64,000 nt of DNA from Parelaphostrongylus tenuis. Its lineage: Eukaryota > Nematoda > Chromadorea > Rhabditida > Metastrongylidae. This document shows, one piece after another, positions 24,531 to 36,759 of the stretch. Position 1 is the first letter of the stretch. Each line of letters opens with the position of its first letter. Under the pieces are notes generated by a model. It saw only the letters and a program-made list of their open reading frames with translations, was not told the DNA's origin and did not search any database. Both the position numbers and the translations under genes were made by a program. The DNA lies in contig JAHQIW010000002.1 in assembly GCA_019055375.1 (NCBI GenBank), positions 124,001 to 188,000 of the forward strand. Direction: 5' to 3'.

Positions 24531-24613
<83 letters not shown>
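24515..24613. repeat. (TA)n microsatellite at the 5' edge of an RTE
   Basis: About 100 bp of TA dinucleotides that stop directly at the RTE 5' region (CCACGAACCTCCCTCTTTG). Confidence 0.95.
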
Positions 24614-24616
<3 letters not shown>

Positions 24617-27600
24617 ACGAACCTCCCTCTTTGAGGGATCCCGCCCGCTTAGTCGCGAGGGCACGTGGCGCGTTCCCAGGTGGTGGATAGGGAACAAACG
24701 CGAACCAAAAGCGACCGTGTGCTTCCCAGAGACGCAGGTGGATTCAGGAGAGAGGAACCCTGCTTCTGTAGCGCCGACTCGACAAAAACTCATTTCCTAC
24801 GAGTCAGGTCGGCCAAAAGCCTGCAGTCAAGAGGCTAAGAAGTACGTGGGGCCGTTAGGAGTCGCCTACAACAAATAAGCTCCTCCCGCTCCTCCAAGAG
24901 AGACTGGCAAGCTACTCGTGAGTACCCAGCCCCACGTTTGAAGCCTGGCAAGCTATAAGTTGGGTATCAAAGTGCCAAAAACAGTAACAAATATAGGCCT
25001 CATTCCCCTGGCCCCCGAAAGAGCCCCTGGTGCGGCAGCGCCAGGTAGGACGAGTACGGAGAGGCTGCTAAAATCTCAGGGCCGAACTAGGCTGCCAAGA
25101 TCGAAACGGACTAAAATGACCATCTGTACCTACATCGCAAGAACCCTTGCTCACGAAGCCCCTGTAGAAGATCTATCGATTCAAGCAAGTAGATTAAGGT
25201 ACAACGTCATTGGCCTGGCTGAAACGAGAAGGCGCCAACCTTTTCACGCTGTCTATGCCACCGGAGGAGAACTGTTCCTTGGAACATGCGATCGCCGAGG
25301 TGTCGGCGGCGTTGGCGTCCTCGTCAAATCGAATTTGACCGTGAACATTGATTCCCTTGAACAACTTACAACCCGTATCGGACGATTACGGTTGAAACGA
25401 CGTGGTTCTATGCCGGCTTTAACAATCTTCGTTGCTTACGCACCAACATCAAGCTATGACGAAGACGAACGTCGAAGCGTTCCATATGGACCTCTAAAAA
25501 TTTATCAGAGAAGATCATGCATTTCTCAAGGTCATTGTCGGAGATTTTAACGCAAAAATTGCACGTAGAAGAACGTCTGAAGAACGTCACATAGGGACCC
25601 ACGGACTAGTATGGAATGAACAGGGTGAGAGGCTATCTAAGTTTAAACCATCCATGGTAACTCGCAATTCCAAAAACCTCTTTCTCAGCGATGGACGTGG
25701 GAGTCTCCCAATGGAGAGTACCATAACGAAATAGATCACATCATAGTAAATCGAAGCTTTTGCCTGACCGATGTCGCTGTTGTTCCTAAGTTCTACACAG
25801 GATCAGACCATCGCCTCCTTCGTGCAACGTTCCGTTTTTCGAGGAGAGGAGAGAAAGCCGCTAAATTCAAACAACGAAGTCCCAGGACTACCATAAACTG
25901 GGATGTATTCAATTCATTAGTCGGCTCTTGGGAAACACCGTTGTCAACAACATCGATGAAGAGTACGATCGACTCGTCAAATATCTTCACGTTTGCGCTA
26001 TCAAAGCCGAGAGTCCTTAGGTTACGAAGAGGCGCTTGTCTCCGCAGACACTCGAGCTGATACGTCAACGTGGAATCGCACGAGCTACAGGTAACCAAAC
26101 CCTTAAATCCGAACTTGCGAAAGGCTGCAGATAAGCGATAAAAGAAGACCTTAAAGAGGGAAGAGCAGCAGTTATGGCAGAAGCTGCAGAAGCTGGGAAG
26201 AGCATTCGCAAAGCTCAGCGAGGCTTCGTCAAATACAAGACCAAGATGATTGCACCCCGATACCCGACGGGACACTTACAGCTTCGAGAAGGGCTATGGA
26301 GAAAATCATCCACCAATAGTACTCGGATCTCTTCGCTAGCTATGTCTTCTTACCGTCATATAAATTGAAAGAGGACGAATATGTCGTTCCACCGGTCCCC
26401 CCTTCCGAAATCCGACATGCTATATCGTCGGTGAAGAACAGAACAACACCCGGTCCCAGACAGGATTAGACCAGAACATCTGAAGAACCTGCCGCCAGTT
26501 CTCATCAACACCTTGGCTCGGTTCTTCACTCGCTACCTGTCAGAATGCAAACTCCCTATTCAATGGAAAACCAGCAAAACCGTATTGTTGTTCAAAAAGG
26601 GAGACATTCACGACATGGCAATTATCGTCCAATCTGATTGCTGTCCGTTGTCTATAAACTCTTTACTCGAGTCATCCTAAACAGGATTGACAGAACACTG
26701 GACGAAGGACAGCCATGCGAACAAGCAGGGTTCCGAAAAGTATTTAGTACCATAGACCACATCCACACGATTACAAGACTCATTGAAGTTTCACGAGAGT
26801 ACAAACAACCACTCTGTCTCACTTTCATCGACATAAAGAAAGCCTTTGATTCAGTGGAAACAGAAGCGGTTATAGAGACTCTGGATACCAGGACGTCCAT
26901 ACTCGGTACACAATGATCCTTCGTGAGCTTTATAAAGATTTCACGACCAAAATATCTCCATTCTACAACAATATCACCATTGACGTAAGAAGAGGGGTTC
27001 GACAAGGCGATACAATTTCGCCAAAACTATTCACTGCCACCCTACAAAACGTCATGCGAACATTAGAATGGGACGATATGGGAGTGAAAAGTGACGGTCG
27101 ACAATTAAACCATCTTCGCTTTGCTGACGATATCGTTCTCATAACACCAAACATCAGCCAAGCGGAACGAATGTTGACCTATTTCGATAACGCCTGTGGA
27201 AAGATTGGTCTTCAACTAAATCTAACGAAAACGATGTTCATGAGGAACGGATGGGTTTCTAATGCCTCATTCACGCTCAACGGAACGACAATCTCCGAAT
27301 GCTCCAGCTACGTCTATCTAGGTGATGAAATCATCATGATGAACGACTTGGCTCCAGAGTTGAGCAGGAGGGAAACGAGCGGCTTGGGGAACGTTTAAGA
27401 GCATCGAAGATGTAGTGAAGAGGACAAAGAACATCCGACTCCGTGCCCACCTTTTCGACTCGACAGTTATCCCTGCCCTAACGTATGCAGCAGAAACCTG
27501 GTCGCTACGTAAGCAGGATGAAAGATCACTTGGCGTTATCGAACGCGCAGTCGAAAGGTCGATGCTAGGAGTATCCCGTATCTCGCAAATGAGAGAAAGG

Positions 27601-27947
27601 ATCCGAAGTTCCGACCTACGTCAACGATCGAAAATCAGAGACGCCGTTCTACACGCCAGGATATCGAAAATAAGGTGGGCCGGACACGTGATGCGCTTCA
27701 ACGACAACCGATGGACGAGAGCCGTTACCGACTGGATTCCTCGGGACGTCAAGCGCACTAAAGGAAGACCACTGACCCGCTGGTCCGATTTCTTCACGAA
27801 AGCGATAGAAGAAAGATATGATGCTCAGCGAATCGCTAGAGCGTAGGAGGACCCACTGGGCTACTCTTGCACGCGATAGGGAAAAATGGAAGAGTTGCTG
27901 GTACCCGCTCGAGTCACTCGACGATCAACGGGACGACACGTGATACA
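24614..27947 (+). mobile_element. RTE-clade non-LTR retrotransposon, near full length
   Basis: This is the longest RTE copy here, about 3.3 kb. A non-coding lead of about 350 bp (24,614-24,960) precedes an open frame (24,960-25,550) that enters an apurinic-type endonuclease at MTICTYIARTLAHEAP (25,116). Further endonuclease motifs are VIVGDFNAKI (about 25,522-25,551, one frame over) and SDHRLLRA (about 25,803-25,826). The reverse transcriptase follows from 26,640, with AFDSVETEAV, RGVRQGDTISPKLF and FADDIVLITPN (near 27,119-27,151). A C-terminal domain with WAGHVMRFNDNRW ends near 27,900. Frameshifts and stops break the frame at about 25,490, 25,735, 26,020 and 27,370, so it is inactive. The 3' tail CACGTGATACAGG runs into (TA)n, and (TA)n also borders the 5' end. 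RTE elements move by target-primed reverse transcription (family knowledge). Confidence 0.92.
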
Positions 27948-27983
27948 GGGTATATATATATATATTATATATATATATATATT
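27948..27983. repeat. (TA)n microsatellite at the 3' edge of an RTE
   Basis: TA dinucleotides directly after the RTE tail, and then directly followed by a short inverted-repeat element. Confidence 0.9.
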
Positions 27984-28275
27984 TATACTCTTTAAGAATA
28001 TATTCTGTCATCTTCGAGGTTTAGTCAAATTATTCAAAGCAAGAGTTTTTCAGAAACATGTGTTTTGGCGATCTCGCCATCACCAGTGCCATTTTCTCCG
28101 CCAATCGCCTCCTATAATATGGAACGACTGCACAAGAATAATAAATTGTAGTCAAGTGCATTATAACTGACCACTCGTTTCACAGTCGATGCCTTTCGGC
28201 TGGTATGAGCAAGATATTGCCTTCCTGCATCCATCGTTTCTTAGAAACTTCGTTAAAATATTCTTAAAGAGTATA
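27984..28275. mobile_element. Short TIR element (MITE), about 290 bp
   Basis: The ends TATACTCTTTAAGAATATAT and AATATTCTTAAAGAGTATA are inverted copies of each other, and both finish in TA, as expected for Tc1/mariner-type insertion at TA. The interior has no coding frame. Confidence 0.7.
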
Positions 28276-29699
28276 CATGAACGTTTTGACGAGATTTATA
28301 ATTAGCAGTCAATGCAAGAAGGTATTATGTTTTTCATATCAGCAGCAAGCCATCGACTGTAAAATAACGAGTCAGTGATAAATCGATTGACTACAAATTA
28401 TCATTCTTTGGTGCTCGTTCACTGTAATAAGGGCGAGTGGCGGAAAACATGGTACTGATGATGACGAAGTTGCCTCAAATCTCGAAAAAATTGGCTAAAA
28501 ACTTTCTCAATTAATATATATGATTGGAAGCGAAATCATTTTCAGTGAAGCATATGCAGTGACACTATTGCGCATGGTCACGAGCCTGCCTAAACTTAGA
28601 AAATCTTTCGTGACTCCGATGCTACAGACAGTCATAGAAAGAAACTACGGTCAAACGTTTCTCCTTTCTACTCAAATATTTTGTTAACTATGGTTTTAAT
28701 TCACAAAACTAAGGGTATTGGAAATCGATGTGTTGGACTGAGCCGTTATTATGCTTATATAGGCGAAACGGGAAAATCTAGTGAGTTAGAAAGCGAATGG
28801 CTCATCGTTCGTCTTCGAAATCCCAGTGGGAGAAACGAGGATTGCGAAAATTAGGGTAACGTTGAAGATTGAACTAGTAGACATATATAAGTACAAACAA
28901 AGATTCCCCTCTTTCAATAAGTTTCATAAGTGCTCTGCCATGAAATCCCTGTTTCCAGAGTTCCATGAATATTCTAAAGGTGCTCGCGTGGCTGATCGCA
29001 GTGGCACTATGCTGCTACATATTGTTCGTACATGTTCATCCTGCATTGGTTCTATTTTTATAGTCATGTCTCTGAGATTGTCGCATGATACTAGTGCTCA
29101 TATTGAGTAAAATTTCCTCTCGCAACAGTCTAAGTTGAAGTGTTGAATGTTTTGTAGTCGTGCATATCTCGGGATTCTTAGGTGAAAATGTAGTCATTGA
29201 GCAATATAAAACCTTGGTATCCAGACCACGCTTATCCGCCTACGGCATAAAAAGTGAAACGATCGGCTAGTAAAATCAATTTTGTGGAATGATATCGCCA
29301 CTGGTATAAAATCATATGTCTATGATCTCCATGGCATGTTCAGAACTTTTCAAAATTTACATCGTTGCAAACTCTATGAAACCGATAAACGCAATTATTG
29401 TTTTTAAGAATACTAAAACTAGGAGGGATGACTAGTACTGTAAAGTTTTGAGTTACCCTGCGACGATGTTCATTTAACAGGTGTGCTCAGAAAGCAGAGT
29501 ATTGTCACATTCATTCCTGCTCTTTTATCAAGCTTCTAGTTTCAGATAAATTTTGGACATAAGAGAAGTGGCCCTGCATTTCGCGGAGTCCTACTGTTCC
29601 AAGCAAGGCAAAGTATGGATTTCACATGAACTAGATTTTCCGGACTTATTTGTGATCGGATTGGCTTCTTAACTTTGCTGGCTTCTGTAGACTTCTTGA
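28276..29699. other. Non-coding, nothing recognised
   Basis: No supportable gene. A 94-codon frame at 28,826-29,110 has no recognisable motif or flanking splice sites and I treat it as chance. Confidence 0.4.
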
Positions 29700-30002
29700 G
29701 AGCGCATACGGCGCAGTAGTTAGGAGTGCTGTGCGTCGCACACAAAGTCGATAGTTCAATCTCGCGCTCATGATTCACTAAAGAATCCATCTCTCCGCGA
29801 TCGATAAATCGGCAACAGTTTGGTCTAAGACTTGTCTAGGAAGATGAACAACTCACTCGATATAAAGGGAGGCCACCATGAGTCACTGATAAGGCCAGAT
29901 ATTCATTTGAACACTTTAGATGAAGTCAAAAATTGAACACAAATGCACGGAGCATCCCTTAGAAATCGATCAATGCCAAAAGCTTTATCCTTTATCCTTG
30001 TC
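29700..30002 (+). repeat. SINE family A, full length
   Basis: This is the reference copy for the family. The tRNA-like head is GAGCGCATACGGCGCAGTAG, and the B-box region is GTTCAATCTC about 40 nt on. The body includes AAGACTTGTCTAGGAAGATG and GGGAGGCCACCATGAGTCAC. The 3' end is AAAGCTTTATCCTTTATCCT. The head resembles A-box plus B-box tRNA promoters, which would make it a tRNA-derived SINE of about 300 bp transcribed by RNA polymerase III (inference from family knowledge). Confidence 0.85.
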
Positions 30003-31685
30003 CTCTAGATTTCTTAACCAGAAGTAAGAGTCGAGACGACAAAACCAGAATATTTCCTACAATGTACGTCGTGTACTTTTATAGCACCAGTCGAGCGATT
30101 TTACACGCCAAAATCATCTTCTCGTTCCAGTGGATGCAAAATAATACAGAAATCAGCTTTCCTTCCACTTTAGTATAACAGAAGCTATCGATGATGCTTA
30201 GATCTCACGCGTTCTGTACTCAAGCACATCACTGCGCGTTTATATGACAATTTCAAAACGAAATTGTCATCGAATTTACAAAATGGACGTGGAACTACAT
30301 CCAAAAGAAGAACTATACGACAACAATGATACGTACAATGATACGTCTGGTATAATCATATTAGCTATGAAAGCGTAATAATACTTTGAAGAATAGATAG
30401 GCTCACTGATCGATCTCATAGTGTCTTACAAATTTTCGTTTCATGTTATGAAAGCAACATGTCAACCAGTCATCAGTGAGTCGTCACTAAGCACCATAGC
30501 ATGAAACATGGAAAACGGCGATTAAATCATATTAATAAGGAAACGGATGAATACGCTTCAAAACAAAATAATGTGGCAATTTTCTGCTACAAGCATCGTA
30601 AAAATATGTTGTATTTGAAGTAATATACTATTAACATGAATACATAGGTAGCAAAAGCGAAAAGCCGATGGATGCACCGAGAAAAGGAGAGAAAAATAGT
30701 TATGAGTAATAATGAATTTCCGTAACTATCAGAATGTGTTGTAGCTTGCGACATTCTTCAGTGGTGAGCTCCTTAGCAAAACATATGACATTATCATTTC
30801 CATTAAACCTCATGTGAATCAGACTAAATATAATTATATAGTGACTATCAAACACAATGTTCAACCCATGTTTTGCAGCAACATTTATCTTTGTAATGGT
30901 TTGGTTATTAGATTGATGCATAGAAATACTTCCACAAAACAAAATTCCTCTCCTTTAAATAAAGCCCTGTAGGAAACGCCGTAGACAAGAGTTCTTTGAG
31001 CGTTCTTACCATGCTCAACCACATTCACATCTTTTTGCCTCTTTGTTCATACATTTCTACCAAATGAATCTGTTTCAAGACCAAGCAGAAACTATTACAG
31101 TCAGTCAAACAAATGACGACCACTGCAATCCTCAGTGTTTATATTTTTCGCCTACTTTCTCAACCATGTCCATAATAAGCATTAAGAATCCTGAGACTAA
31201 ATGGATTTTTTAAAAAGTTACTTTACCGATATATTTCGTCACTGAATCACGTTGAATCAAGTTCTCAACGAATATAAAGTCTACTGTGGGCAAACAGACT
31301 TCATCCATCTTGATGATGTTCAGATTGAATCCCTTCGCTCCGAGCTAAGTAGTTGAAATCACATCTTTGACATGTACACACAAAAATAACTGAATTTCAC
31401 ATGAGTAGTAAATTGTCTAAGAAATCAACAGCAGCGAAAGTGCCATTTTCGACGAATATATTGGCAAATATGGTAACTGCTGTAAATCTAGTACTAATTC
31501 AGTCATTCATTCGAAATCCTTGGTTTGCTTGCTAAACTCTATCGACACGAAATTCACAACCTTTGCCTATACGTTCCGTCTGATTCCTTTGCAAAATCCC
31601 TGACAAGGAAGATCTTGCTATTTACAAAAATCCTCAGTCTGTGAATTGCCATTCTACTTTTCCACCAGTTAAATCAGACGCTTAC
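30003..31685. other. Non-coding, nothing recognised
   Basis: AT-rich sequence without a supportable gene. The minus-strand 80-codon frame at 30,700-30,942 shows no known motif. Confidence 0.4.
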
Positions 31686-31689
31686 TTAC

Positions 31690-32180
31690 TTGATTTCAGG
31701 GACGCTTCCATCCTGTTGAATCTGAACTGTTCACATTTGATGGCAACCTGCTCGATTATCCAGATATCTCATCATGGTTTGCAACTCTTATTGATGATAA
31801 AAAGCGCTAAACAATAGTGTAAAACTTTCTTTACTCAAATATTGTTTTCGTGGAAAAGCTCTTCTGTCCAATGAGAACTCTAGATCACTTCAATTGCCTG
31901 CAACGTTTCGCGTTCCGCATCAATATCTTTTCCAAACAAAAGATAACATACCTTTGTTGATGACTACTCTCTCAAGGTTTTCTCGAGCAGTATCACAAAA
32001 TCACCATCATTTTTCTTCAACATCGTCCATGATTTTCTCGACCTTTACAAGAATCTTAAGATACTTCGAAATAACCTTACCCACTTCAAGGGTTTCGTAA
32101 TTGCTTTACTATACCGTTGCTTCTTTTCTACTCTTGACCATTTATCCTCAACTTTCTTCCACCAGTTTTGCTGATCAAAA
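31690..32180 (+). pseudogene. Possible BEL/Pao-type gag relic
   Basis: After an acceptor-like TTTCAG the sequence reads FHPVESELFTFDGNLLDYPD and SSWFATLIDDKK, then a stop. It then reads KLSLLKYCFRGKALLS in a shifted frame, followed by an open stretch LDLYKNLKILRNNLTHFKGF. The pattern of a short leucine/phenylalanine motif, FxG, WxxF and LLxxxxGxA resembles the gag-like domain (DUF1759) of BEL/Pao retrotransposons. It is frame-broken, and I see no LTRs or pol domain nearby. The match is by eye and weak. Confidence 0.3.
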
Positions 32181-33040
32181 GATCTATTGGATTCTTCTTC
32201 CGCGCGAGAGTTTCTCTAACTATACGGAGTGTTTTGTAGTCTGCTACATGTCTCAGTGTTGATCAATCTTTCTATCAAAGGCTGTTCGGTGGTTACACAG
32301 AGTTGTTTTGCCCACGCGGGACTTCTACTAGATATTTCTGTACTGAACTCCTTTTCTTTGGTTATCGTTTATCTTTATAATAACAGAACAACAATATCAA
32401 AAGGCTATATAGGGAAATTACAAATAGATGACAAAGTAATGGGTAAGCTAATACCAAGCGGAAGGAGAGCAAGTCGAAGTGAAGCCTAGAAATAAACTGC
32501 GACCAATTATGTACATTTCCTCAAAGGGCGGGTTTTAGATCAGAGGAGAATAAAGTCAAAGCCAAGGCTGAAGATTTCAGAATGAGATAAGAGAGCACAC
32601 ATTGACAACAACTTCACGTGAAATTGTCAAAGAGCACCAAAACAAGGTGGATCACGCGACTAACACAAAGTGAGGCTATCCAAGTTACGGTAGTCACGAG
32701 AGAGAGCACTTAGTGCAAACATAAACTTAAAAAATTGCACAGTTAACTACCAACAATGAATACAAGACAAAAGGGACTCGTAATAAATCAAAGTTTCCTT
32801 CAGATGGATTCGTTGGCACCAGTGAAAAGACCTGTTAAGCGAGTCTCACCCTACAGTCGCTTCTTCTATAAGGCGCTCCTGAAATTTATTTCAACATGAG
32901 AAGCTTTTACAACATAACTTTGTTTTCACACATTTTCCTTATTGAAATTCAGAATCATGCCTTTTCCTGAGTACCATGCCGACAATTTCGGGAAATCTTA
33001 CTGCGGTGGGCAGACTTTTTCATTTATTGGCACTATATTG
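32181..33040. other. Non-coding, nothing recognised
   Basis: No supportable gene. This region lies downstream of the visible MYST exons on the minus strand and probably holds that gene's last intron or 3' flank, but I could not find the next exon. Confidence 0.35.
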
Positions 33041-33044
33041 GTCC

Positions 33045-33300
33045 GTCTTCACAGAGCTTCTTTTTTCATTGTGCAGATCACAGTAGTTGTAAAATTCAAC
33101 TTGCTTTTCGTATTCTTCTTAAATGCCACATAATACTGGACGAGCACGTCTCCTTTCAATATCAAGGATTACCTGGCTGAGGCGTTCCATACCTGTACGA
33201 TGTTGACTGCCGGAGAGTGTTGAGGCGTGGAGTTTATCACGCGCGTGCCGCGACAAACATAACAAACACTCAGCCACGGCGATCCCGCATTGGGTACAAG
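33045..33300 (-). repeat. SINE-like family B
   Basis: It is inverted relative to 12,973-13,310 and shares the body: GCATTTAAGAAGAATACGAA on the minus strand, and the GTTGACTGCCGGAGAGTGTT block on the plus strand. The head region (plus-strand end about 33,280-33,300) is degenerate. Confidence 0.6.
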
Positions 33301-33505
33301 TCATTTGAAAACCGACAGCACAAAAGAAAATAAATGGGATAACTAGCAATGCAGTTATACCCGCTTAACATTTCAGAAGAGTATAGAATAGGCCTACTTG
33401 TGCTACCTGGCATCTATTAATTCGCTCAATATCACATATGCTTGCATCTTTGATTTGAGTATAAGAGCAGTTCAATGAGAACCCTATGCTGCAGTACAAA
33501 TTCAC

Positions 33506-34634
33506 CTTTAATGACGTAACCACTAGGTTATTTGTCGCCAACAGTGTGGGTTTCGCTCGTTCTTCAATGCATCTGGCGATTTCGTCCTCTGATTCGCGGC
33601 GATCACAAACAATGGCAAGTTTTTGTGCGCTGTAAAGATAAAGAAATTCAAATCCAACATAGTAGGTTCATGCACATGATCCACAAATAATCAGATACCT
33701 TTTCACTTTAGAACCGGGAAGGCGAAACATTGCCGTGAGCACGTCTACTTTCCGGAAGTGCCCTTGCCTTACAGACCTATAACGTGCCATCGAGAAAGAA
33801 GCAATGAGTCTGCTAAGCCACGAGATATCAATCCTACCATCTATTTCCGACGAAAAGTCCTTCCAGCCATCCTTCTTCACTTTCGAACTGATTAGTTGAG
33901 TCAGTTTGTTGCGCTATCTGCCACAAACAGCTGCGCCCTGTTCCGACAGCGGTTGTTCTAGACCACTCGATATTCCGAGGAGCCCAGGCATATTGCAACA
34001 TAAAATCGAATGTACTTAGAGGAATCGTTATGCTTACTGAACAAAATAGAGTGTAGAAAGGACAAAAGTTCGCAATTCTCGGTGCTTCAACGCAGGCGCT
34101 ATCAGCCTTAGTGAATCAGAAAGGCTAATCTCATATGAACTTCATATGAATTTTCGTACACCTCAAAGGTATGAGTGGAATAGCTGAGCCGTGGCACGCT
34201 CTCAAGCTACGCGCGCAATACTGACCGGCTTTTCCAACGCAGTACCATTTAGCAATCATTAGCGAACAAAGATTATAAGATTTGCAAAGAAAGAAATGCA
34301 AAGCGAACTTACTGAAATCAACTAGAAATGTTCCGTATCCACGCCTATGGTAGCATGGAAAGACGCAGATGCAAGAGAGATTATTCGAGGCAAACTGCTT
34401 CTGCTGAAGTGGAAATGTAGTGATAACCATCTTTGACAGCCAAGCTGAATGCGTCAAGAAGATATTCACCCTACTGAAGTATTCTACTGATCGACAGCCA
34501 CCATCGCGAAATGTGATGAGCACGTAGAATACGAACGGTTCAACTTCGCGGAAAAGCACCTTGAACAGCTCTAGTTTACCAACCTTACTACCTATCCATA
34601 GCATGGCTAGTTGGCATAGATTCATGCAGTACTG
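33506..34634 (-). CDS. MYST-family histone acetyltransferase, catalytic-domain exons (partial, one in-frame stop)
   Basis: Four minus-strand exons fit: 34,634-34,470, 34,403-34,313, about 33,990-33,699 and 33,629-33,506. They have consensus splice sites (TTCTTTTAG/CAG, AGG/GTGAAT, CACTTCAG, A/GTAAGT, AG/GTATCT, CTTTACAG, AAG/GTGAAT). They encode QYCMNLCQLAMLW, REVEPFVFYVL, YFSR, NLSCICVFPCYHRRGYGTFL and VDFS, the acetyl-CoA-binding core of MYST enzymes. SGLEQPLSEQG carries the equivalent of the catalytic glutamate. The last exon ends KPTLLATNNLVVTSLK, the usual MYST end before a Trp. Such enzymes acetylate histones in the nucleus. Oddities: an extra in-frame 24 nt (VGKLELFK) in the first exon; a TAG at 33,916-33,914 in the third exon where the family has the Trp of YW; and Cys-His for the usual aromatic-Gln before RRGYG. 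The start of the third exon is unsure. The upstream zinc finger and any chromodomain were not found. It could be a live gene with a sequence error, or a young pseudogene. Confidence 0.75.
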
Positions 34635-34639
34635 CTAAA

Positions 34640-35065
34640 AGAAGGATATTCATATCCAATCCAATCGTTAGAACTGATTTTGAAGAAGGCTGTCTGCATT
34701 TGTGCGATGAAAACTAGCAACTAAACAGTGATCATTAAAGAATATGAAGTGCTAAGCGAAGATCTGATCTCAGATAAAAGTTGAACTCGTGTTTTTTTAG
34801 GACCGAGGCTTGTACTTTCTCTACACCGCAGAAGCACCGCTTTGCGGCCACTCTCTTGCGATATGTTCATTCTAAGCCATCCAAACCAACCTTTAACAGT
34901 TTCCGTTGGGCAAGCACATATCGGCATTGAATTTGATGAGGCAACATGTGGAATAAATAATTATTTCGAGTCATTTTTTCAATGCTTTTTCTAATAATGG
35001 TTCGGTCATTCACGAGGCTTGTACTACACTTCACTTCTATCTGGACTCTTAAATTTTGGATAAAC
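34640..35065 (-). other. Upstream flank or intron of the MYST gene, no exon identified
   Basis: The MYST zinc-finger exon would be expected on this side. A minus-strand stretch with KRCFCGVEK and VLKKHE near 34,800-34,850 is faintly zinc-finger-like but lacks the proper spacing, so I do not call it an exon. Confidence 0.3.
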
Positions 35066-35074
35066 TACAATTGA

Positions 35075-35100
35075 ATATATATATATATATATTATATATG

Positions 35101-35132
<32 letters not shown>
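35075..35132. repeat. (TA)n microsatellite
   Basis: TA dinucleotides with a few TG interruptions, about 20 bp before the head of a family E SINE. Confidence 0.95.
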
Positions 35133-35149
35133 TGGAAAAATGAGTATTA

Positions 35150-35270
35150 GCGAAGCTGTGGCCTCGGTGGTGCAAGAATAACATGCGCCTTCGGTATGGG
35201 TAAAACGCGGGTTCAAATCGCCTGAGGTTGAATATCCTGCATATTACTCTACACTCATGGATGATCATTA
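35150..35270 (+). repeat. SINE family E
   Basis: The tRNA-like head is GTGGCCTCGGTGGTGCAAGA, then CATGCGCCTTCGGTATGGGT and the B-box-like GCGGGTTCAAATCGCC, followed by CTCTACACTCATGGATGATC. It looks tRNA-derived. The following 200 bp may be its body but could not be aligned to other copies by eye. Confidence 0.6.
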
Positions 35271-35279
35271 CAGCATCAT

Positions 35280-36385
35280 GACAATGCTAGAAAAGCAGTA
35301 TCATAATCATACAGATTACAGGGTAATTAGAAAGGAAGCATACCTTTTCTGCCCTCCATCCACTTCAAACACAGATATATTGTTCTGCTTATTGAAATGC
35401 ACTTCTTTACCAGGTGAAGCAGAACTACACGGGCATTCTCTCTATGAATACAAGATAACATCATTCCATATGTCGAAATAAAATAAGAAAACATACTCCG
35501 CCTTTTCATTATACTTCCTATTTTTTACTTCGACAGTAGTGTATGATGTGGATTTTAAGAAAAACTGTGGCAAGATTTGAAAGCCTTCAGCCATCACTGT
35601 GGCTTTTTTGAAGATAGATCCAAAAAAACACGGCTGAGAAAAGGCAAAGCGAAGAATTTAATGGTGTGGTACCAGCGAGCGCTGCACCGGAAAGGCATAG
35701 TGGTAGCTCGAGTTTGTGGCATCGAAAATTTCAAGCTTCAAGTTTCGCTCGCATATCAGCGCTGTTGTGGTCATGATTCACGTCACGCCACGTTCAAAAA
35801 AATAGCATTCCCTCAGCCTGTCCAAATAACATCGGAGTTTTCCATATTTAGAAAGATATAAGAATATAAGAAATCTGAGGATTATTCATGATGAAATGTT
35901 AATCATATTTTAAACTCAAGGAGCTTTTATAGGAGCTAAACTGGTGCATAAAGCGGATTCATGGCAATATTACAAGCCAGCCAACCATTTAGGGAAAAAG
36001 CGACTCTATAAATGAATTTCCTAGTGGAATTGTAGTTTTGTAAAAAATTTTGGATTGAATGAAATAACAATGAAAGCACGTCAGTAGCAAAGCATAATTA
36101 GATTGAATCTTCTGCATATATGCTTACAATAACCGCAGCCTCATTGAAAACTTAAATATTACAAAAGGAAGAGATAATGTATTTACAAATACAGAACAGG
36201 TTCTGATTCACGTACGATGGCAATTACATCGGTACAGTGAAACTTATGAGAGATCTGACTAATGTAATGCATCCAAAGAAAGGAATCAGACAATCCATGT
36301 ACCTGTACTAGACTTTGACTTTCCCCTCGTCGCCTAATTTGACCCACTCAATTTTAGTATTTTCTGCATGCCCATTTGATTGATG
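35280..36385. other. Non-coding, nothing recognised
   Basis: A 94-codon plus-strand frame (35,577-35,861) has no motif I know and no splice context. No repeat is recognised. Confidence 0.35.
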
Positions 36386-36389
36386 TACA

Positions 36390-36697
36390 TAAAGGATAAA
36401 AGGATAAAGCTCTCGGCGTTAATCTATCCCTGAGGGATGCGCCATGCATTCGACTTCAATTTTTAACTTCGTTTGAGGTGATTGAATGCACATCTGGCCT
36501 TTACAATGACTCGCGGTGGCCTCCCGCTGAACCGAGTCAGTGCTGCTTATCCTCCCAGACAAGTCTGAGACCTGTCTGGTACCAATTTACCTACCCCGGA
36601 GAGATGGATGGCTTGGTGAGCCATGAGCGCGAGATCGAACCAGTGACCTCGTGTGCGACGCAGGACACCTCTAACCACTGCGCCACATGCGCTCATG
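36390..36697 (-). repeat. SINE family A, near full length
   Basis: Very close to the copy at 21,284-21,588: the same AAAGGATAAAAGGATAAAGC tail, body and head (GAGCGCATGTGGCGCAGTGG on the minus strand). Its head end abuts a TA/TG-rich microsatellite. Confidence 0.85.
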
Positions 36698-36757
36698 TAT
36701 GTACATATATATACATATATATGTATGTACAATAAAAGGCATATATATATATATATA
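36698..36757. repeat. TA/TATG microsatellite
   Basis: Simple TA and TATG repeats immediately after the SINE head. Confidence 0.9.
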
Positions 36758-36759
36758 TG

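Noticed and set aside
24353..24878. Open frames of 116-146 codons rich in Tyr-Ile repeats
   Set aside because: They are translations of the (TA)n microsatellite joined to RTE 5' sequence.
35577..35861. 94-codon frame rich in Lys and Arg
   Set aside because: No known motif, no splice sites, no neighbours that make sense.
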